Assembly: GCA_963573305.1 (NCBI GenBank) | Contig: OY754334.1 | Location: forward strand, 25,661,614-25,725,613 | Direction of reading: 5' to 3' | Length of the DNA: 64,000 bases | From: Pyrrhosoma nymphula | Taxonomy: Eukaryota; Arthropoda; Insecta; Odonata; Coenagrionidae | Shown here: positions 12,735 through 25,139 of the stretch, piece after piece | Layout: every line of letters starts with the position of its first letter | Numbering within the stretch: the stretch's first letter is position 1 | Program-made: the position numbers and the translations under genes | The notes under the pieces: generated by a model | Databases searched by the model: none | The model's input: only the letters and a program-made list of their open reading frames with translations | What the model was told of the DNA's origin: nothing

Positions 12735-13090
12735 GTGCGGTGTGCGAAGTGCAGGAGGCCTGCCGGGGGACGGGTCGTGGACGGCCGGTCGGTCAGCCGG
12801 CCGGGCAGGGGGAAAAGAGGGTCAAGTAGTATTCGGCAGATCGTCGCAGTCATTGGATCGTGGGAGAGTCGCGCGAGTCGGCAAACGGAAGCGTCCGGTC
12901 GCTCCGATGCTCCTACCGCGGATTAAAGCGCTCTCTGCCGGCAGTCGCGCTAATGAGCGTTTTCACCCCTCATCCCTGCGTTTTCACTCTCCCCTCCTAG
13001 CCTCTCCCCAATTCGGGCTTTTCCTGGGAAAGCGTTTAAAAGCCACCGAAGTTGATCTTGTCGGTCATTCCCGTCGATTTCCCTCGTGAG
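12735..13090. other. GC/CpG-rich island, possible promoter region
   Basis: A GC-rich, CG-dense block of about 350 bp with repeated CGGCCGG/GGTCGG words in AT-rich surroundings. A TCGCAGTCATT word near 12842 resembles an insect initiator. Three frames are open over parts of it on both strands, so the open frames are not evidence of coding. No exon or downstream gene is recognised. Confidence 0.4.
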
Positions 13091-15600
13091 CCATTGAATG
13101 TCTCTTCTCTGTCTTTTAAAGTCGTAAAATAGGACTCTAATGCACAATAAATTTGGAATTCGGCAATACAGTTAAATCGATGGGTATGGAGGATGAATTT
13201 AGCTTTATTCCCGTACTACCTAAATGGATTCGTATGGAGATACATATATCAGTATGCAATCTTTTTGTTTTCGGCAGGCATGCTTTCATGTTTTCTTTCA
13301 ACCGCCGTATTGATGAGGGACGAAGTTGATGGTTTACGGCTTAACTTTATGGAATTGCTTCATGAATGAAATGAAAATCTTTGTCCTGGTTAGGAAAACA
13401 TGTCATGGTGATATCGCTCAGTGACGAAACCTATGTTGTTACTCAAACTTACCTATGTGGAATTTATTAAGTTTTTTATTTCAATCACGCTGAATTGCCG
13501 ACTACCGGCCATGAAGATCATTAATTAACTTAATCTTTGTTTTTACAAACATTGAATTTAATACTATTCCCTGAGTTTTCATGTATGTTCTCAGGAACTA
13601 TGTATTGAGTGGTTTAACAGTGTCAACAATCGATAGTTTTTCTAAATGCGTACTTGTATTTCATTTTATTTTTGTCGTTTTCTGACGGAAATGTCAGTAA
13701 AAATTGATCGTATTAATGTCGTAATATCTCTTTCCAATCTAAGTAAGTAGGGAAAACGCCATAGCCCTTAAGGTTTTACTTTAAAGTAAAAAGGAACAAT
13801 GACTGATGCCGCCATTACATATATTAAGGATCACCTTGGAGGTGTTACCATTTTGAATTATGGTCTTACATAAAGGAACATAGGGTGGGAACGTCCAATT
13901 TCAATGGAGACGTTTAATACATCTATTTATACAGACAGTTCCGACTTTTCTTGGCAGACACCGCTTCCTAATGCAAATGCAAAATACCCATCTTAAGTCC
14001 ATAGCATAGAATGGAAATAAGACTTCTGAAGTACCAGTGTAAAGATGTTAGAACAAACCGAAATTGATAGAAGTAACCAACTGATTTGTTGTCCTAAGAA
14101 TTTAATACCTTTCTTATGGTGTTTATTTTTTTCTCAAATTATGATTAAGTTTTTACTTCTTACAAAAATGAATCTTAGATAAAGAGACTCGGTTGGTAGA
14201 AGTAATTAGTTTACAGTGCCTGCGTTGGCATTACCTTAATTATTCTACTTATTCATCTACATGCTCAGAAATGTGAATTATACTAACACATTAATTTTCG
14301 CGGTGTGCGGACTTATAAAATATTTAATATCGGAGTGTTTTACTTCCCACTGCTAGGCGTAACCTCGTGGAAATTTTCCATAAAAGCACGTGCTCATAGC
14401 GGCATCTCAAGTGCTCTTGGGACCACTTGAATTTGAATGCTTCATTGGAAAACTTTGAAACAGAGTACCATGACAACACACCTGAAAAAGGCTGAAAATC
14501 AAAGGGAACCTTAGCCGCGTCTTGGTGACAAACCGGAGAGCGACAGCTGAGTTTTACAATTCTTATGTGACTAATACAGTTTAATTAATCATGAAATTAT
14601 GACATTACACACCGTTACCTCAGTTATTAAATACAATACCTACATCTCGCCTAAATACGTCGTGCGCAGTGTAATATGGCCTCCTTTGCCGAAGTACCCT
14701 AAAACACATCGCAAACTGACAGACTGTATTGAAATTGGAAGATTTAATAGATGAACTGAAGCTGACACTGCGTGGAGCTATAGAATGGATATTAAGATAC
14801 TATTGGCATTATTTCTGTTGATTCATGTAAACACAAGTTTTGTGGCGAATACTTTGGTGGCAATTAAATCAATCCTAAAACATCCTGATTGAATTTCTGG
14901 AGTGAAGCTGTTTTCCTAATTTTCGTGAGTTCACCACTTAAATACATAGTAACGTAAGGAGTTCATCACCTTATAACCTTTCATAAAATGACATTTTTCC
15001 GAGTGCCTCCATTCATGTCATGCATACAATTTTTCGTAATAAAATCCTTTAGTTCATTTTGATCTAAAAGGGTGATTGCTTTGACGGGACAAACCTCAAG
15101 TTCTACATTCTAATATCCACGTTGGTGGTTGTAATTACGCGTATAACCTCATATGGTAGAAAAAATCACGTCCATTTAGCTTCCGCAATGCCTTGAAAGT
15201 TACAGTTCAGTTTTGGTTGGTGAACCTGAAGGTATAGTCTGGATTTATACCCATGACACTCAGACCAAGTGAAAAATGTTTCATTACATCAGCCACCAAT
15301 CTATCATAGCGTTTAGTTCAGTGGATATTATCTTTCCGTCGAGAAAATCAACTGAGAATCCTCCGGATGAATTAATCTCCAGTGGAACGAGTCATTTATT
15401 TCCCTCGTACGGGATGTGTGGGATTCAATCAATTTCCCTTCCTCTCTCCCACATTTTTTCCCCTCTGGAAAGCTTTAATAAGAAAAATCGCTCAGTTGTC
15501 GCACGGAGGGTGCTTATGCAAATGGAATCCGTGTCGGAACACGGAGAGACCCGGCGTAGCGGACTTTCTTATTCATTGGGGATCGTAGTGGAAAGTAAAA
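13091..15600. other. AT-rich DNA, nothing recognised
   Basis: No open frame of note and no transposon signature. A small palindrome, TTTTACTTTAAAGTAAAA, lies near 13773. Confidence 0.45.
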
Positions 15601-15639
15601 AAATAATAGAATTAAAAAAAGGCTTTGAGAGAGTAGAAA

Positions 15640-15993
15640 AAAGTTTCGGCTCGGGGCGTGTGGGCGCGATATGTTGGTCCGTCCCGACTGTGGGAGAGTA
15701 AACTGAGGGGGATAAAAGAACCGTTGCATTTTTTTGTACCCTCCACCCTCCCCCTCCCCCCATCCCACTTAGCCACCGCGTCCACAGCCGGATCTATCCT
15801 CCTCGAAAACGAAATTTTCCAGGTGTGCGTGAAAATTTGAACGGGCACGACCAGTCGGCCGCGAGCAGTTTTAATTGAGAGCGCCAGGGAAATGGAGCGT
15901 ACTGCTGCGGCGACGGCGGCGATTGTGTGAGCAAGCGCGTTGACGCTGTTTGTTTCTCTGCTGTTTGTTTTTCTTTTGCGCGTACATTAAGGT
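15640..15993 (+). promoter_or_regulatory. CpG-rich region with a possible noncoding first exon
   Basis: GC-rich DNA contains initiator-like words near 15850-15870 (ACCAGTC and GAGCAGTT). A G/C-rich transcript-like stretch ends at a consensus-like splice donor, AAG|GTGAGAA, near 15990. A 12-codon open frame starting MERTAAATAAIV would be an upstream ORF in such an exon. Nothing downstream confirms an acceptor. This is an inference from signal arrangement only, and chance is a realistic alternative. Confidence 0.25.
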
Positions 15994-16075
15994 GAGAAAT
16001 GTATAGGAGGGGTTTTGAAGAGAGAGGGAAAGTAATATGATTGGGTGAATGAGGGAGTTGAGAAATTAGAACAGT

Positions 16076-16180
16076 TGGGGCGTGATGGTGGCCAGGGTGT
16101 TCGGTTTCAATATTAAGGGTTCGATTCCTTGAAGTCGCGGAGATATTTTTTTGTGAAAATCTCATTTTTCAATTCTCTTC
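16076..16180 (+). mobile_element. tRNA-derived SINE fragment
   Basis: A B-box sequence GGTTCGATTCC (near 16117) sits about 40 bp after a tRNA-like GTGGCCAGGGTG segment. It is followed by a T-run and AAATCTCATTTTT. The T-run plus AATCTCATT body is also seen at 38.17 kb and, more loosely, at 63.43 kb, suggesting related SINE bodies. No tail or target duplication was found. Confidence 0.55.
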
Positions 16181-17289
16181 CCCATCAAGATAATTTTTTG
16201 CATGAACCTAAAGTCATATATGTACATACTACATAATTTTATGTCCTGAATTTTATGGTTAGATCTCTTCAATACATTGGTTTGGAAAGGTAGATTTTTT
16301 CCCTTTTAATAGCCTTTTTTCCTTTGTGAAGATTAATTATTTATGAAGAAATTAGTTCTGGCTATCATAAATCTTATGTTGAAGGACCTAAAATAATTCT
16401 CATGCTCTTTTGTTCTAAAATAAATTCACCATTAATGTTCTTATGGGTAAATTAGAAGATATTGATTTTTTGTAAATCCATAATTGCTCTAATGAAAAAC
16501 TACATTTTCAGCGAAAATAGCGATCCCTTCTTGATCATTTCTTGGAGAGTATTTGGCGAGAAGTACACCTTCTGTTGGGTATGATGCTGAATTTCTATTT
16601 CCATTCTTTAAAAGTGTGGGTAGATTCAGAAAAAGTTTCTCTTACCCTCAAACACTCCCCAAATAAGTATTTTATTTCTATAATATTACCCACTAATTCT
16701 TAATAGTAGAAAATATCTCAGTTTGTTGTCACTTCCCCGTAAAACCCACCGACCTTTCCACCTCAGTGAACACCTGAGCGTACTTGGGTCAGAATTTTAG
16801 TTAAAATACGGAATTCCTACCGGAATATGAGGAAGCTCCGTTGAGACTGATTGCGATTCAGCTACGAAACGCCTTGGAGTTGAGCAGACGAGATGGGAAA
16901 AACTCATATATTATAGCCTAGATAACTCTCTATCTGACAAGTTTTGATTTAAACCAAAATAATTATATACATGCATATGTGGGGCTATTTATTGGTGGTG
17001 GTGCTGAAAGATGTTTGTGTTTCGTTTTCTCTCCTCATGAAATACTGCTATTCACCCTCCTATCTACATATCCTCGATGATTAAAATGACCTCAGCTGTC
17101 CGCCGCGTCCCTTGATAACAAAAAAAACTGACGAAAATCGTAGAAAACCGGAAGCGCATGTTTTTTTAATGGGTCGGTGGGTCAAGAAGGGTGTGCGCAA
17201 GCAGTCCACATACGCCTGTGTGATTTTGAACATCGCAAACATTCGGTGGGCGTCGAAACGCACACAGAAACACCCGCAGTGCCAATAAT

Positions 17290-17580
17290 CCAATTTTTTC
17301 CCCCGGGGAGATTTCCATTTCTTTCTCGAGGGGAGAAGAGGGATGGTCGTGGGGTGAGGGTGGGGAGGAGTAGGGTTAGGTGTCGACGCGTGACTGACCG
17401 GCAGGAGGATTGGTGGGACCAGCTGAGCGGGCGTGAGGCGGCTCTGGTCTTTGTCTGACTGACCATCGGCCGCCTCGGCAAAACATTAATTATTATAGGA
17501 TTCCATCCCTTCTCGCGTCATACCTTTCCAATCCTCTCCCTCCCCACCTCCCCCCCCACCCCTCCTCCCCCTGAATCCCA
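17290..17580. other. GC-rich block with C-rich low-complexity end
   Basis: A GC-rich stretch, with overlapping open frames on both strands, ends in a low-complexity CCTCCCC run near 17530-17572. No exon was recognised. Confidence 0.45.
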
Positions 17581-17599
17581 ATACGGTGCAAATATCCAG

Positions 17600-20026
17600 T
17601 GGCACGTATTTGCGAATGTATCGGAGCGTTGCGATTCAGATCAAAGGGACAGATATCAAACGACTGTTCGCATCACCGGCTTTGCAATTACGTTATCCTC
17701 ATCCCATACGTCCTCCTCGTGCCCACCCTCCTCACTTCTCCCTCCCGTGTTTTTGCAAACCGTGACCCCAAATATCGCCCAGCAAATTTTCGAGGTTCAA
17801 GATTCATTGGGCTTGTCCCGGAGAGTCAAAAAATTATTTAGGGACTCTCTTGGACGTGATGAAGTTTGAGGTATATCCGGTGAGTCGCTCGCGAGTTCTC
17901 GGAATATCACAAGCACCAATCATTTGCTTCAGGTGAGAATCTCTAAGTCGATTTCCGCCATCGTATTTTAAGACCATCTGGTCCGCCACATTGCATACTT
18001 TTTTGTATCCTGCAGTGAGGTTAAACTTTTTTCAGCAGACAAAATGTTGCCCTGAAAAAATGTAACCCCTTCTTGCCTAATGGAGGGAAATCACGGGTTT
18101 AAAATATCTTGAGAGAATTGCAGCATCACTACCAGTTTCAAAGGCCAAGCTGTTCGATTTAAATTAATATATCCGAATTAATTAGCACCCTAAAAGACAT
18201 GATTAATTCCTTCAAGTAAATCCTTTTTCAGTCGGTATGTTTGATATTCAAATTAATATGGGGTTTAACATGTTTTGCGCAAACTATCAACGTATGAGAT
18301 CCGATACTTTCTGTACTCTTCTTCTAATGATCTCTGAGTTCCCATATTTGGTATTGGATTCCCTTCAGGAAATATAACAAAGCGGTCTCGATTCGTGAAA
18401 GGCGAAAATTTGGATTTTTATCTTTTTGGTTCGCACGCGATGAAAATACAGTTCTGAAAATATTGAGTTTCAATTTTATTTCCTGTCAATCGGCGTAAGC
18501 CTGAAATATCTCCCGCATTAATTTTAGGGGAACAAAAACATCCGAATCTATACATGTGTGTTTTTAAGGCCTTAAATGTTGAATTGTGTGTCCGAGAGCT
18601 TCGCCCTGAAGGCAGGGCTGATGGTTGTATCGCCTTTAAGCCCTCTGTTCCCTAAATCGTTGCAGGCTGACAGACGGAAAATTTAGAGTTTAAAAGTTCA
18701 TTTCGTTCTTCAAATTTCCTGGAAATTGGGGAACATCTGGTGGCAAGTTACGACGGTTAAAGGGAATGTCTGAACCGATGGAAACTTCCCGGCCGGAACA
18801 GCAGAGAGCCCAGCGGTATAGGGAATGGATGTTGGGGGTTAAATGCGGCCAGCGATTCCTGACCGCTCTCTTTCAGGGTTCTGGAATGGTATTAAGGACG
18901 GACGAGCGATAGGATAAGGGACGAGAGGAGGTGTGAGGGTCTGTAGAAAGGGTACGTGACCACTGTTGCTGCGTTCATGAATTCGCCCAACTCCGGGATT
19001 TCCAATCTTCCGGACCCATGCCTCCCGTTTTTTTATCTTTCATTCCCCAAAGAAGATTTAAGAAGAAGATCAAATTTAGAAAGTGCAATTTTATTTTATG
19101 AACTACTATTGTATCGTTATACTTCTTTTTGTGAATGAATGGATAAAAGCCTTTTGCGCAAAATATAAAACATAGGTAGTTATTACAAAAACTATTACTT
19201 TGTTCTTCAAAACGGCGGAAACATTCTTACCGCTGGTTAGTTCATAAACGAAGGTTGTTCTGCTTAGCTCGTTATTTCATTTAACTGAGTAGCTTACATC
19301 AGTGTGTTTCATGAAACCGTAGCATAACCACAATCAGATGCTATGGTCCCGTAGAAGTAGGTTGTCCGTCTCAGTCATTCTTGTCTCTTGTTGTGAGAAC
19401 AGATAAAGGGCACCCAAAATGGAAAAAGAGACAAAAAAGAGTAATGCTTTTTGAACAATTTACATTAATAGTCTTTAAAAAGAGTGATAGAAAAATTATA
19501 TTAATGAAAATGCGAAATATTAGAAGGACACCCAGTTTACCAATTGAAAACATTAAACATAAAAATACCACACACCAATGTGGTAAGTCTCTAAAGTACC
19601 CCTTTTCAAATACATCCCTATATTCTAAAATAATGTATAAGAGCAACGTTTTTATGAGCAAATGACAGCTAATGAATTGGTCAGAAAAATAAAAAACCCT
19701 GATTGCATGCAAGAACATCAAATATACCATGGCAGGTTTTGGTTGGTTGACTTGGTTTTACTCAGGATTCTAGCGAAACGGTCCCAAGCGGAACCATGGC
19801 AGGTGACGCATTGGTTGCGGGCGCAGTCAAATAGGTCTCCCTTGAATACGCGACTTAATTCACTCATTTGCGTACTCACTGCCACAAGAGCTCCGGTGAA
19901 TGAACCTGTGTTGCAGTGAATCCAGTCTTTTAAATTGTTACTCTTTTGCTATCGATACTCTTGTCTTACTCTTTTCATATTTACAGAGTTTTGATCTCAC
20001 GGAAAGATCCTCTTGTTCTTTCCAAG
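17600..20026. other. No gene recognised
   Basis: Mixed-composition DNA with short open frames on both strands (for example near 19.4-19.7 kb) that lack recognisable motifs and overlap each other. Confidence 0.45.
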
Positions 20027-20209
20027 GGGGCTATTCTTTATGTTCTCGGAATTTCCGAGCCTCGAAAGTGACGAAAATTTGACGTCACAGCCTCTAACAT
20101 TTCAAATGTTGTTGAAAATTCAATAGTTGAGATTTGTCGGGGGCTGTGACGTCAAATCCACGGAATTTCCGAGCTTCGACTGTCCCGAGTCCTTACTGAA
20201 TAAGAACCC
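20027..20209. mobile_element. MITE-like palindromic element
   Basis: The two halves are inverted copies: the left half reads GGGGCTATTCTTTA...CTCGGAATTTCCGAG...TTTGACGTCACAGCC, and the right half carries GGCTGTGACGTCAAA...CGGAATTTCCGAGC...TAAGAACCC. The word CTCGGAATTTCCGAG at 20045-20059 is itself a 15-nt palindrome and recurs partially at 20160-20175. TGACGTCA is also palindromic. No coding capacity and no clear target duplication, so the ends are approximate. Non-autonomous DNA transposon is the likeliest reading. Confidence 0.65.
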
Positions 20210-21428
20210 AGAAAGGTAGATGGAGATGGTGTTCCGTGTGGTGGCCAACACCTCAACCTGTAGCGTGGGGGAGTCTCGTGCGCCATGTTGTGCTCCTTTT
20301 AGCCGCGTAGTTAATTGGGTTCATTCGATAGTAATATTGTTGCGCGTTCCCATCAGATTCAATGGCTGAGCTTTTTGCAAATGCTTATACTTTTTACGTA
20401 GGCTTATTTCTTCAAATGAAAGTAGAGTATGAACTAACATCCTCTCTTTAAATTATTACTTTTTGTTAACCTCAGGGAATGACGCAAGACAGTAGGATAA
20501 ATGCCTAAATAAAATATTTAGTTCACTAATGGACCTTTTTTCTGATTCTATCGCTGTTTGCTGCAACCAGAAGCAGAGTTACTCTTAATATAAACACGCA
20601 TACACAATTCTAATTTTGTACTTTTAAAAAATCTTGAGATAGATAACGCGTGTGAAAATTACTTTATTTTAAAATATTAAAAAGCTGCATTGGATAAAAG
20701 GTGACGCGTTATATGCTTATTGTCACTTAGCATTCACTAATGAAACGAAAAGTCGTTATACTTGCCATTTGTACCAGAATCGGAAGTTAAAGGGAGCTGG
20801 GATAAGGAATGTGGCGGCCGACTCATATTTTTGACGTGATGCACTCTCCATCTACTTTCTTCGCTCGTTCAGGTGATTTCAGTGTTATAAAACGTCAGGC
20901 TGGACAGTCGTTTGAAGCTGTCGAAAGTTATGCGAATGTACCTAGTTGTCCTCCAAATGTTTTGTAAACATGATGAGTCTTTTATCCATTATTATTTTCA
21001 GAGAAGAGTTTATATGCTCGCTTGGGGAAAATATTAAAAATTTACCGCATCATTACGGCAAAAATACTCTTTGAAGTGCATGAAACTATTGCTTCCTCGT
21101 TTTAAAGGTTTTAATTTTTATCAGCATTGTGTGGTATGGGATTAGAGGTACTGAGACTCATGCTACTTCGTTCTTATGCTCGAATTCTTGGTCTAAAGAT
21201 AACCCATTTGCCTTACATTGCAAGACACGAGTTACGTTGCCGTTCAGAGCCAGAGACATTGATTTATACTCGATTAGTTTTCTGCGATAGATATTACTTG
21301 AGTTCTTTAATCGTGTACCATCAGAAATAGTTTATTATTAACTGATACCATATCTACTGAGAACAGAATTTCATAGCTAAAGATCTGGTATTTATTAATA
21401 ATGGAGATAGATTCTCAGCCATTCCATT
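20210..21428. other. No gene recognised
   Basis: AT-rich DNA. No exon, RNA gene or element terminus was recognised. Confidence 0.4.
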
Positions 21429-21907
21429 GGTTCCGGGTGTGACTTGAGAGCGTTTAATTTTAAATTTTCATATCAAATACTTAAACTAAAATGTACTGGC
21501 GTACACCTTTAGTTAGCAATAAGAGAAGGTAATTTTACAACTTAATATGAAATTTAAAAAATTTACTAGCGCTGTTGTAATTTGAAAAAAAACTGTGGTT
21601 CCGGGTGTGGCTCACACAAATGACTTTTAATAACATACATTACTTTAACTTATAACCTCTGTGAATTGCTAAATCATTAAATATTGAAATAAATATCAGT
21701 AAGATAAGAGATATTGTTATTTAGTTTGAACTAATGGAGAAGTATCCAGAAGCATTAGTATTCTAGTTATAAATGTTTTAATAGTAATGTGACATGATAG
21801 AGTTCCGGGTGTGACCTAATTACTCTTTCTGCTCTTCATTATGAGTAAAATTCAATTTTTACTTTCAAATTTGGGTAATGAATCAGTATATTTGATTAAT
21901 TAAGGGC

Positions 21908-22137
21908 CTTTGAACAAAGAATTGAGAAAGAGAGTACTAAGGTGGATATGGAGTATGGAACTATATGAGGCGGAAACATGGGCAGTTAAGAACAGAGATG
22001 AAAAAAGACTGGAAGTCCTGGAGATGTGCATATGGAGGAAGATGGAAAAAGTGAGTTGGAAGGATAAAGTGAGAAATGAGGAGGTACTGAGGAGAGTGGG
22101 CGAGGAAAGGATTATTACTAAACTTTATATGTTCTGA
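21908..22137 (+). pseudogene. LINE reverse-transcriptase C-terminal fragment
   Basis: About 75 open codons with the pattern ELRKRV...W.MELYEAETW, then EKRLEVLEMCIWRKMEKVSW, then KVRNEEVLRRVGEER. This is the well-known region downstream of the RT domain in many insect non-LTR elements (usual form: ...LYGAETW...EMW.WRRM..ISW.D..RNEEVL). Only this segment is present, so it is a truncated relic. It is followed at 22160-22178 by an AT dinucleotide run, which may derive from the element's tail. The clade cannot be assigned from this piece. Confidence 0.8.
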
Positions 22138-22159
22138 AGTACAATCAGAGAAATAAATA

Positions 22160-22178
22160 AATATATATATATATATAT
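22160..22178. repeat. AT dinucleotide microsatellite
   Basis: About nine TA/AT units followed by a T-run, 23 bp downstream of the LINE fragment's stop codon. Confidence 0.9.
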
Positions 22179-22512
22179 TTTTTTTTCACATTTAATTTTA
22201 AAATGTGAAGAGCTTTTACTTAGAAAATATGAAGTAAGGTTATACCTAAATATAATGCCACCCAATAAAAAATAACACTTTAAAAACAGACGTAATGAGG
22301 TCTCTTGGAATTTTTGTCACACCGGAAACGCAATCAAGATCACACCTGGAACCATTAAATCACATATTGTATTCTTGTATTTAATTTTTTAAGATAGCAA
22401 AAAATTTTAATAGCCTAAAAACGTCATTTTCCTAAAAAACTAGAATTGCACTTTATAGATTACATGTTTTTATAGAAACATTTTGATATTTTTGGTTCTG
22501 GGTGTGACCAAT

Positions 22513-22575
22513 TAATAACTTGATAACTAATTTTTTGATAACTAATTCAACAATTAATTGATAACTAATTTTCAT
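22513..22575. repeat. Short minisatellite, TTGATAACTAATT units
   Basis: Four imperfect units of a 12-16 bp AT-rich word (AACTTGATAACTAATTTT and variants) occur in tandem directly after the last GGTTCTGGGTGTGACC motif. Confidence 0.75.
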
Positions 22576-25139
22576 GGATTTTAAATAAAAACTTACTCCA
22601 TTGAATCAAATCTCATAGGATTAATACTTCAAAGGCAAAATAACAACTTCTATAGCTGATAGTGGGAAACAGGAGATTCAAAATGCAAATAATTGGCATA
22701 AACAAAATATCTATCAACAGCTGATTTAAGGTCTATGTTTATCGATGACACAAAGTTCATTTTTAAAGCCGGAAAATAAACACAACTTAAAAATAAATTT
22801 ATATGGTGTGACAATTTTGTGTTTCATGCTTTCAAACATATCTAATTTATGTTATTTTAAATTATTCTTTATTTTTTCCGTATATTTGGGCTCACTTTAA
22901 ATGAATTAGGACTGATCTATGAATTAGGTAGGTAAAAAGAGAAAGAGGGTACCATAGGTAGTAGCATGTTATGTGAAATGTATGCCTAGAATGCAAATTC
23001 ATAATTATGAATCTGAAGTATGTACATATTTCTGAAACTGCGTTGCTGAAAGAGTTTAAAATTATTGGTATTATATTTTAATCAAAGAAGCGCCAAGGAA
23101 ATAGTTGCGGTTTTTAATCGAAGAATAAAAGTGAAAAACTGCGCTAACTCAGCACTCAATGGAAGGATTCTTCGGCTCGCTCTGGTTCACTTTTCACCGT
23201 GTGAAACCCCAGCGCTCGAATCAAGAAGCAGTTCTAGCAGTAATTTGGTTTTCTGTGCCGAGCACCGAAAAGCTTTCTCAATCACTTTGTCCATCCGCAT
23301 CGTCGTGCAACTATTAAAGGAGTTAAGTGCGCCAACGTGATTGGTGGAGTTAAGCCGTGAGCGATCTGCACGCCTCTCTGCGGCAATCCAGTCTGATCGT
23401 CGTGGATCAAAAGAATCACAGACCTGCCCCTCTCAATTGCCAGCTCCCAGTTTGATCGTCATTTTTTTAAAAGGAGGAGTAACATCGCTGTAACAAACTC
23501 CGAGGTTACATGCAGATCATGCGTTTTTCGCCACTGGTAAAACGTAGCCTGTCGTTTATTCGCCAGACTTACATAATACATGGGTGAGAATCACGCTTTG
23601 TTTCGTTTTCTGGCAAATAGTTAGTTACCATTCATCCGTGAAAATTGCGTAAATTATTGAGCGACGGTGTAAGTTTTTGCGAAAAGTAGCATGAACCAGT
23701 ATTACGTGAAGTTAGACTATAGGCATATAAAACACCTTTTAGCACTTTAACTGCCTCTATCTGAATGGTAGCAATACCAAAAGATTCATAAACATCTGTG
23801 GAGGAAGCACCATTGACTTTTGGGTATTGCGTATATGCATTAAAAACTACCTGCAGGGACATGGGTTTTAATATTCTCTGTTTTTATAAAACAACAAGCA
23901 ACTCCTCCGTTTCAGTTGGTAAAAAAAAATAAATGCCAAACATTTAAGAAACGAGAGCGTGCGATTTCTCTTCCATGGTCTTCTAATGACAATTCTAACG
24001 CCTCATTTATTGTTCAAGATACAGCATGATGATTTCGAGCATTCAGTTTCGATAAACCCCGAATGACTTTTCTCTGTGGTAAAATAACTTAAATGCGTGT
24101 CGCCTCGAATGTGCATCATCAGGTAGATATATTACTAAAGTCCCAATATATTTAGTTTGGAGAGTAGTGGTAAATAAATTACATAATGAAGGGATTTCTC
24201 GCAAACGAGAAATAATTTATGTAAAACTACTAACTTGGTTTTTCCGGGGAACTATGCGCCCGTCGGTGAACTTACCATGGATCCGAATTCAAAATCTGTG
24301 TTATTGTGTTATATTATTATTAAAAATAGTCTTATTGTGAAATACTTATCCCTGTGACATTTTGAAACAATAGACTATAGGATGTAAGATCACCTACTTC
24401 GAAATCCATTTAATATATTCACTAAGAGACATTGAATCTTCATTCTTATCCAATTTCCTTTTCCGTTCCTTGCCTCTACTTACAGTGTTGATTCCCTTCA
24501 AAGAGTATCTATCTCAAAAGTCGTTAATTTCTGAAAATTTCTTGGATTTTATAGCCCAGGAATTATGCCGTCTCATTACTTCTTGACGAATTTTTGCGAC
24601 AGGAGAACCATGCAACACGGCTGAAATGCATGGTGGGAAGGAGACGTAACAATTTAAATTTCTTGGCAAGAACGTTGAGATGAATTCCGAGGTACTTAGC
24701 CAGTGATTGAAAGCATGCATCTTCCGGGTGATTAACATAATAGAATCGGGACTCAGTAAATGTTTATTCAAAAGGATAATTTTTCTCTTTTTTTCTCTTG
24801 AAGGCAATTTAGTTGAAATATTCAAGCCAAATGTTTTTAATTCAAATATATCAATTTAATGGACAATGTGTAACTTATATTAAATTATTTTGACTTGTTT
24901 TATGCAGAGTTATTAGTTTTAATATGGTAATGGTTACGAGCCATGTTTAATATTCATTATTATCAAAGTGACTTTGCTGGAGCAAAGGCCTATGGTTTAA
25001 ATTTCATTCAACTCAATATAGTCATTAGTCAATTGAAAACATAATTAAATGTGACATAGCATTTCTTGGCATACATTCTTATTCCTAAACTCCATATATT
25101 AATTATATATTTTCCTAACTCCACAACAGAGTTTTTTTT
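22576..25139. other. No gene recognised
   Basis: AT-rich DNA with a more GC-rich patch near 23.15-23.46 kb, where CCAGTCTGATCGTC and CCAGTTTGATCGTC occur 57 bp apart. No exon was recognised. Confidence 0.4.

Larger units (their letters stand above)
21429..22509. repeat. Dispersed GGTTCCGGGTGTGAC motif cluster
   Basis: The word GGTTCCGGGTGTGAC or a one- to two-base variant occurs at 21429-21443, 21597-21611, 21801-21815 and 22494-22508 on the plus strand, and at 22316-22327 and 22339-22353 on the minus strand. Spacing is irregular (roughly 150-500 bp) and the DNA between copies is AT-rich without obvious internal repetition, so this is not a simple tandem array. Function unknown. It could be a protein-binding site cluster or an internal sub-repeat of an unrecognised element. 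The LINE fragment at 21.9-22.1 kb lies inside the cluster. Confidence 0.7.
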
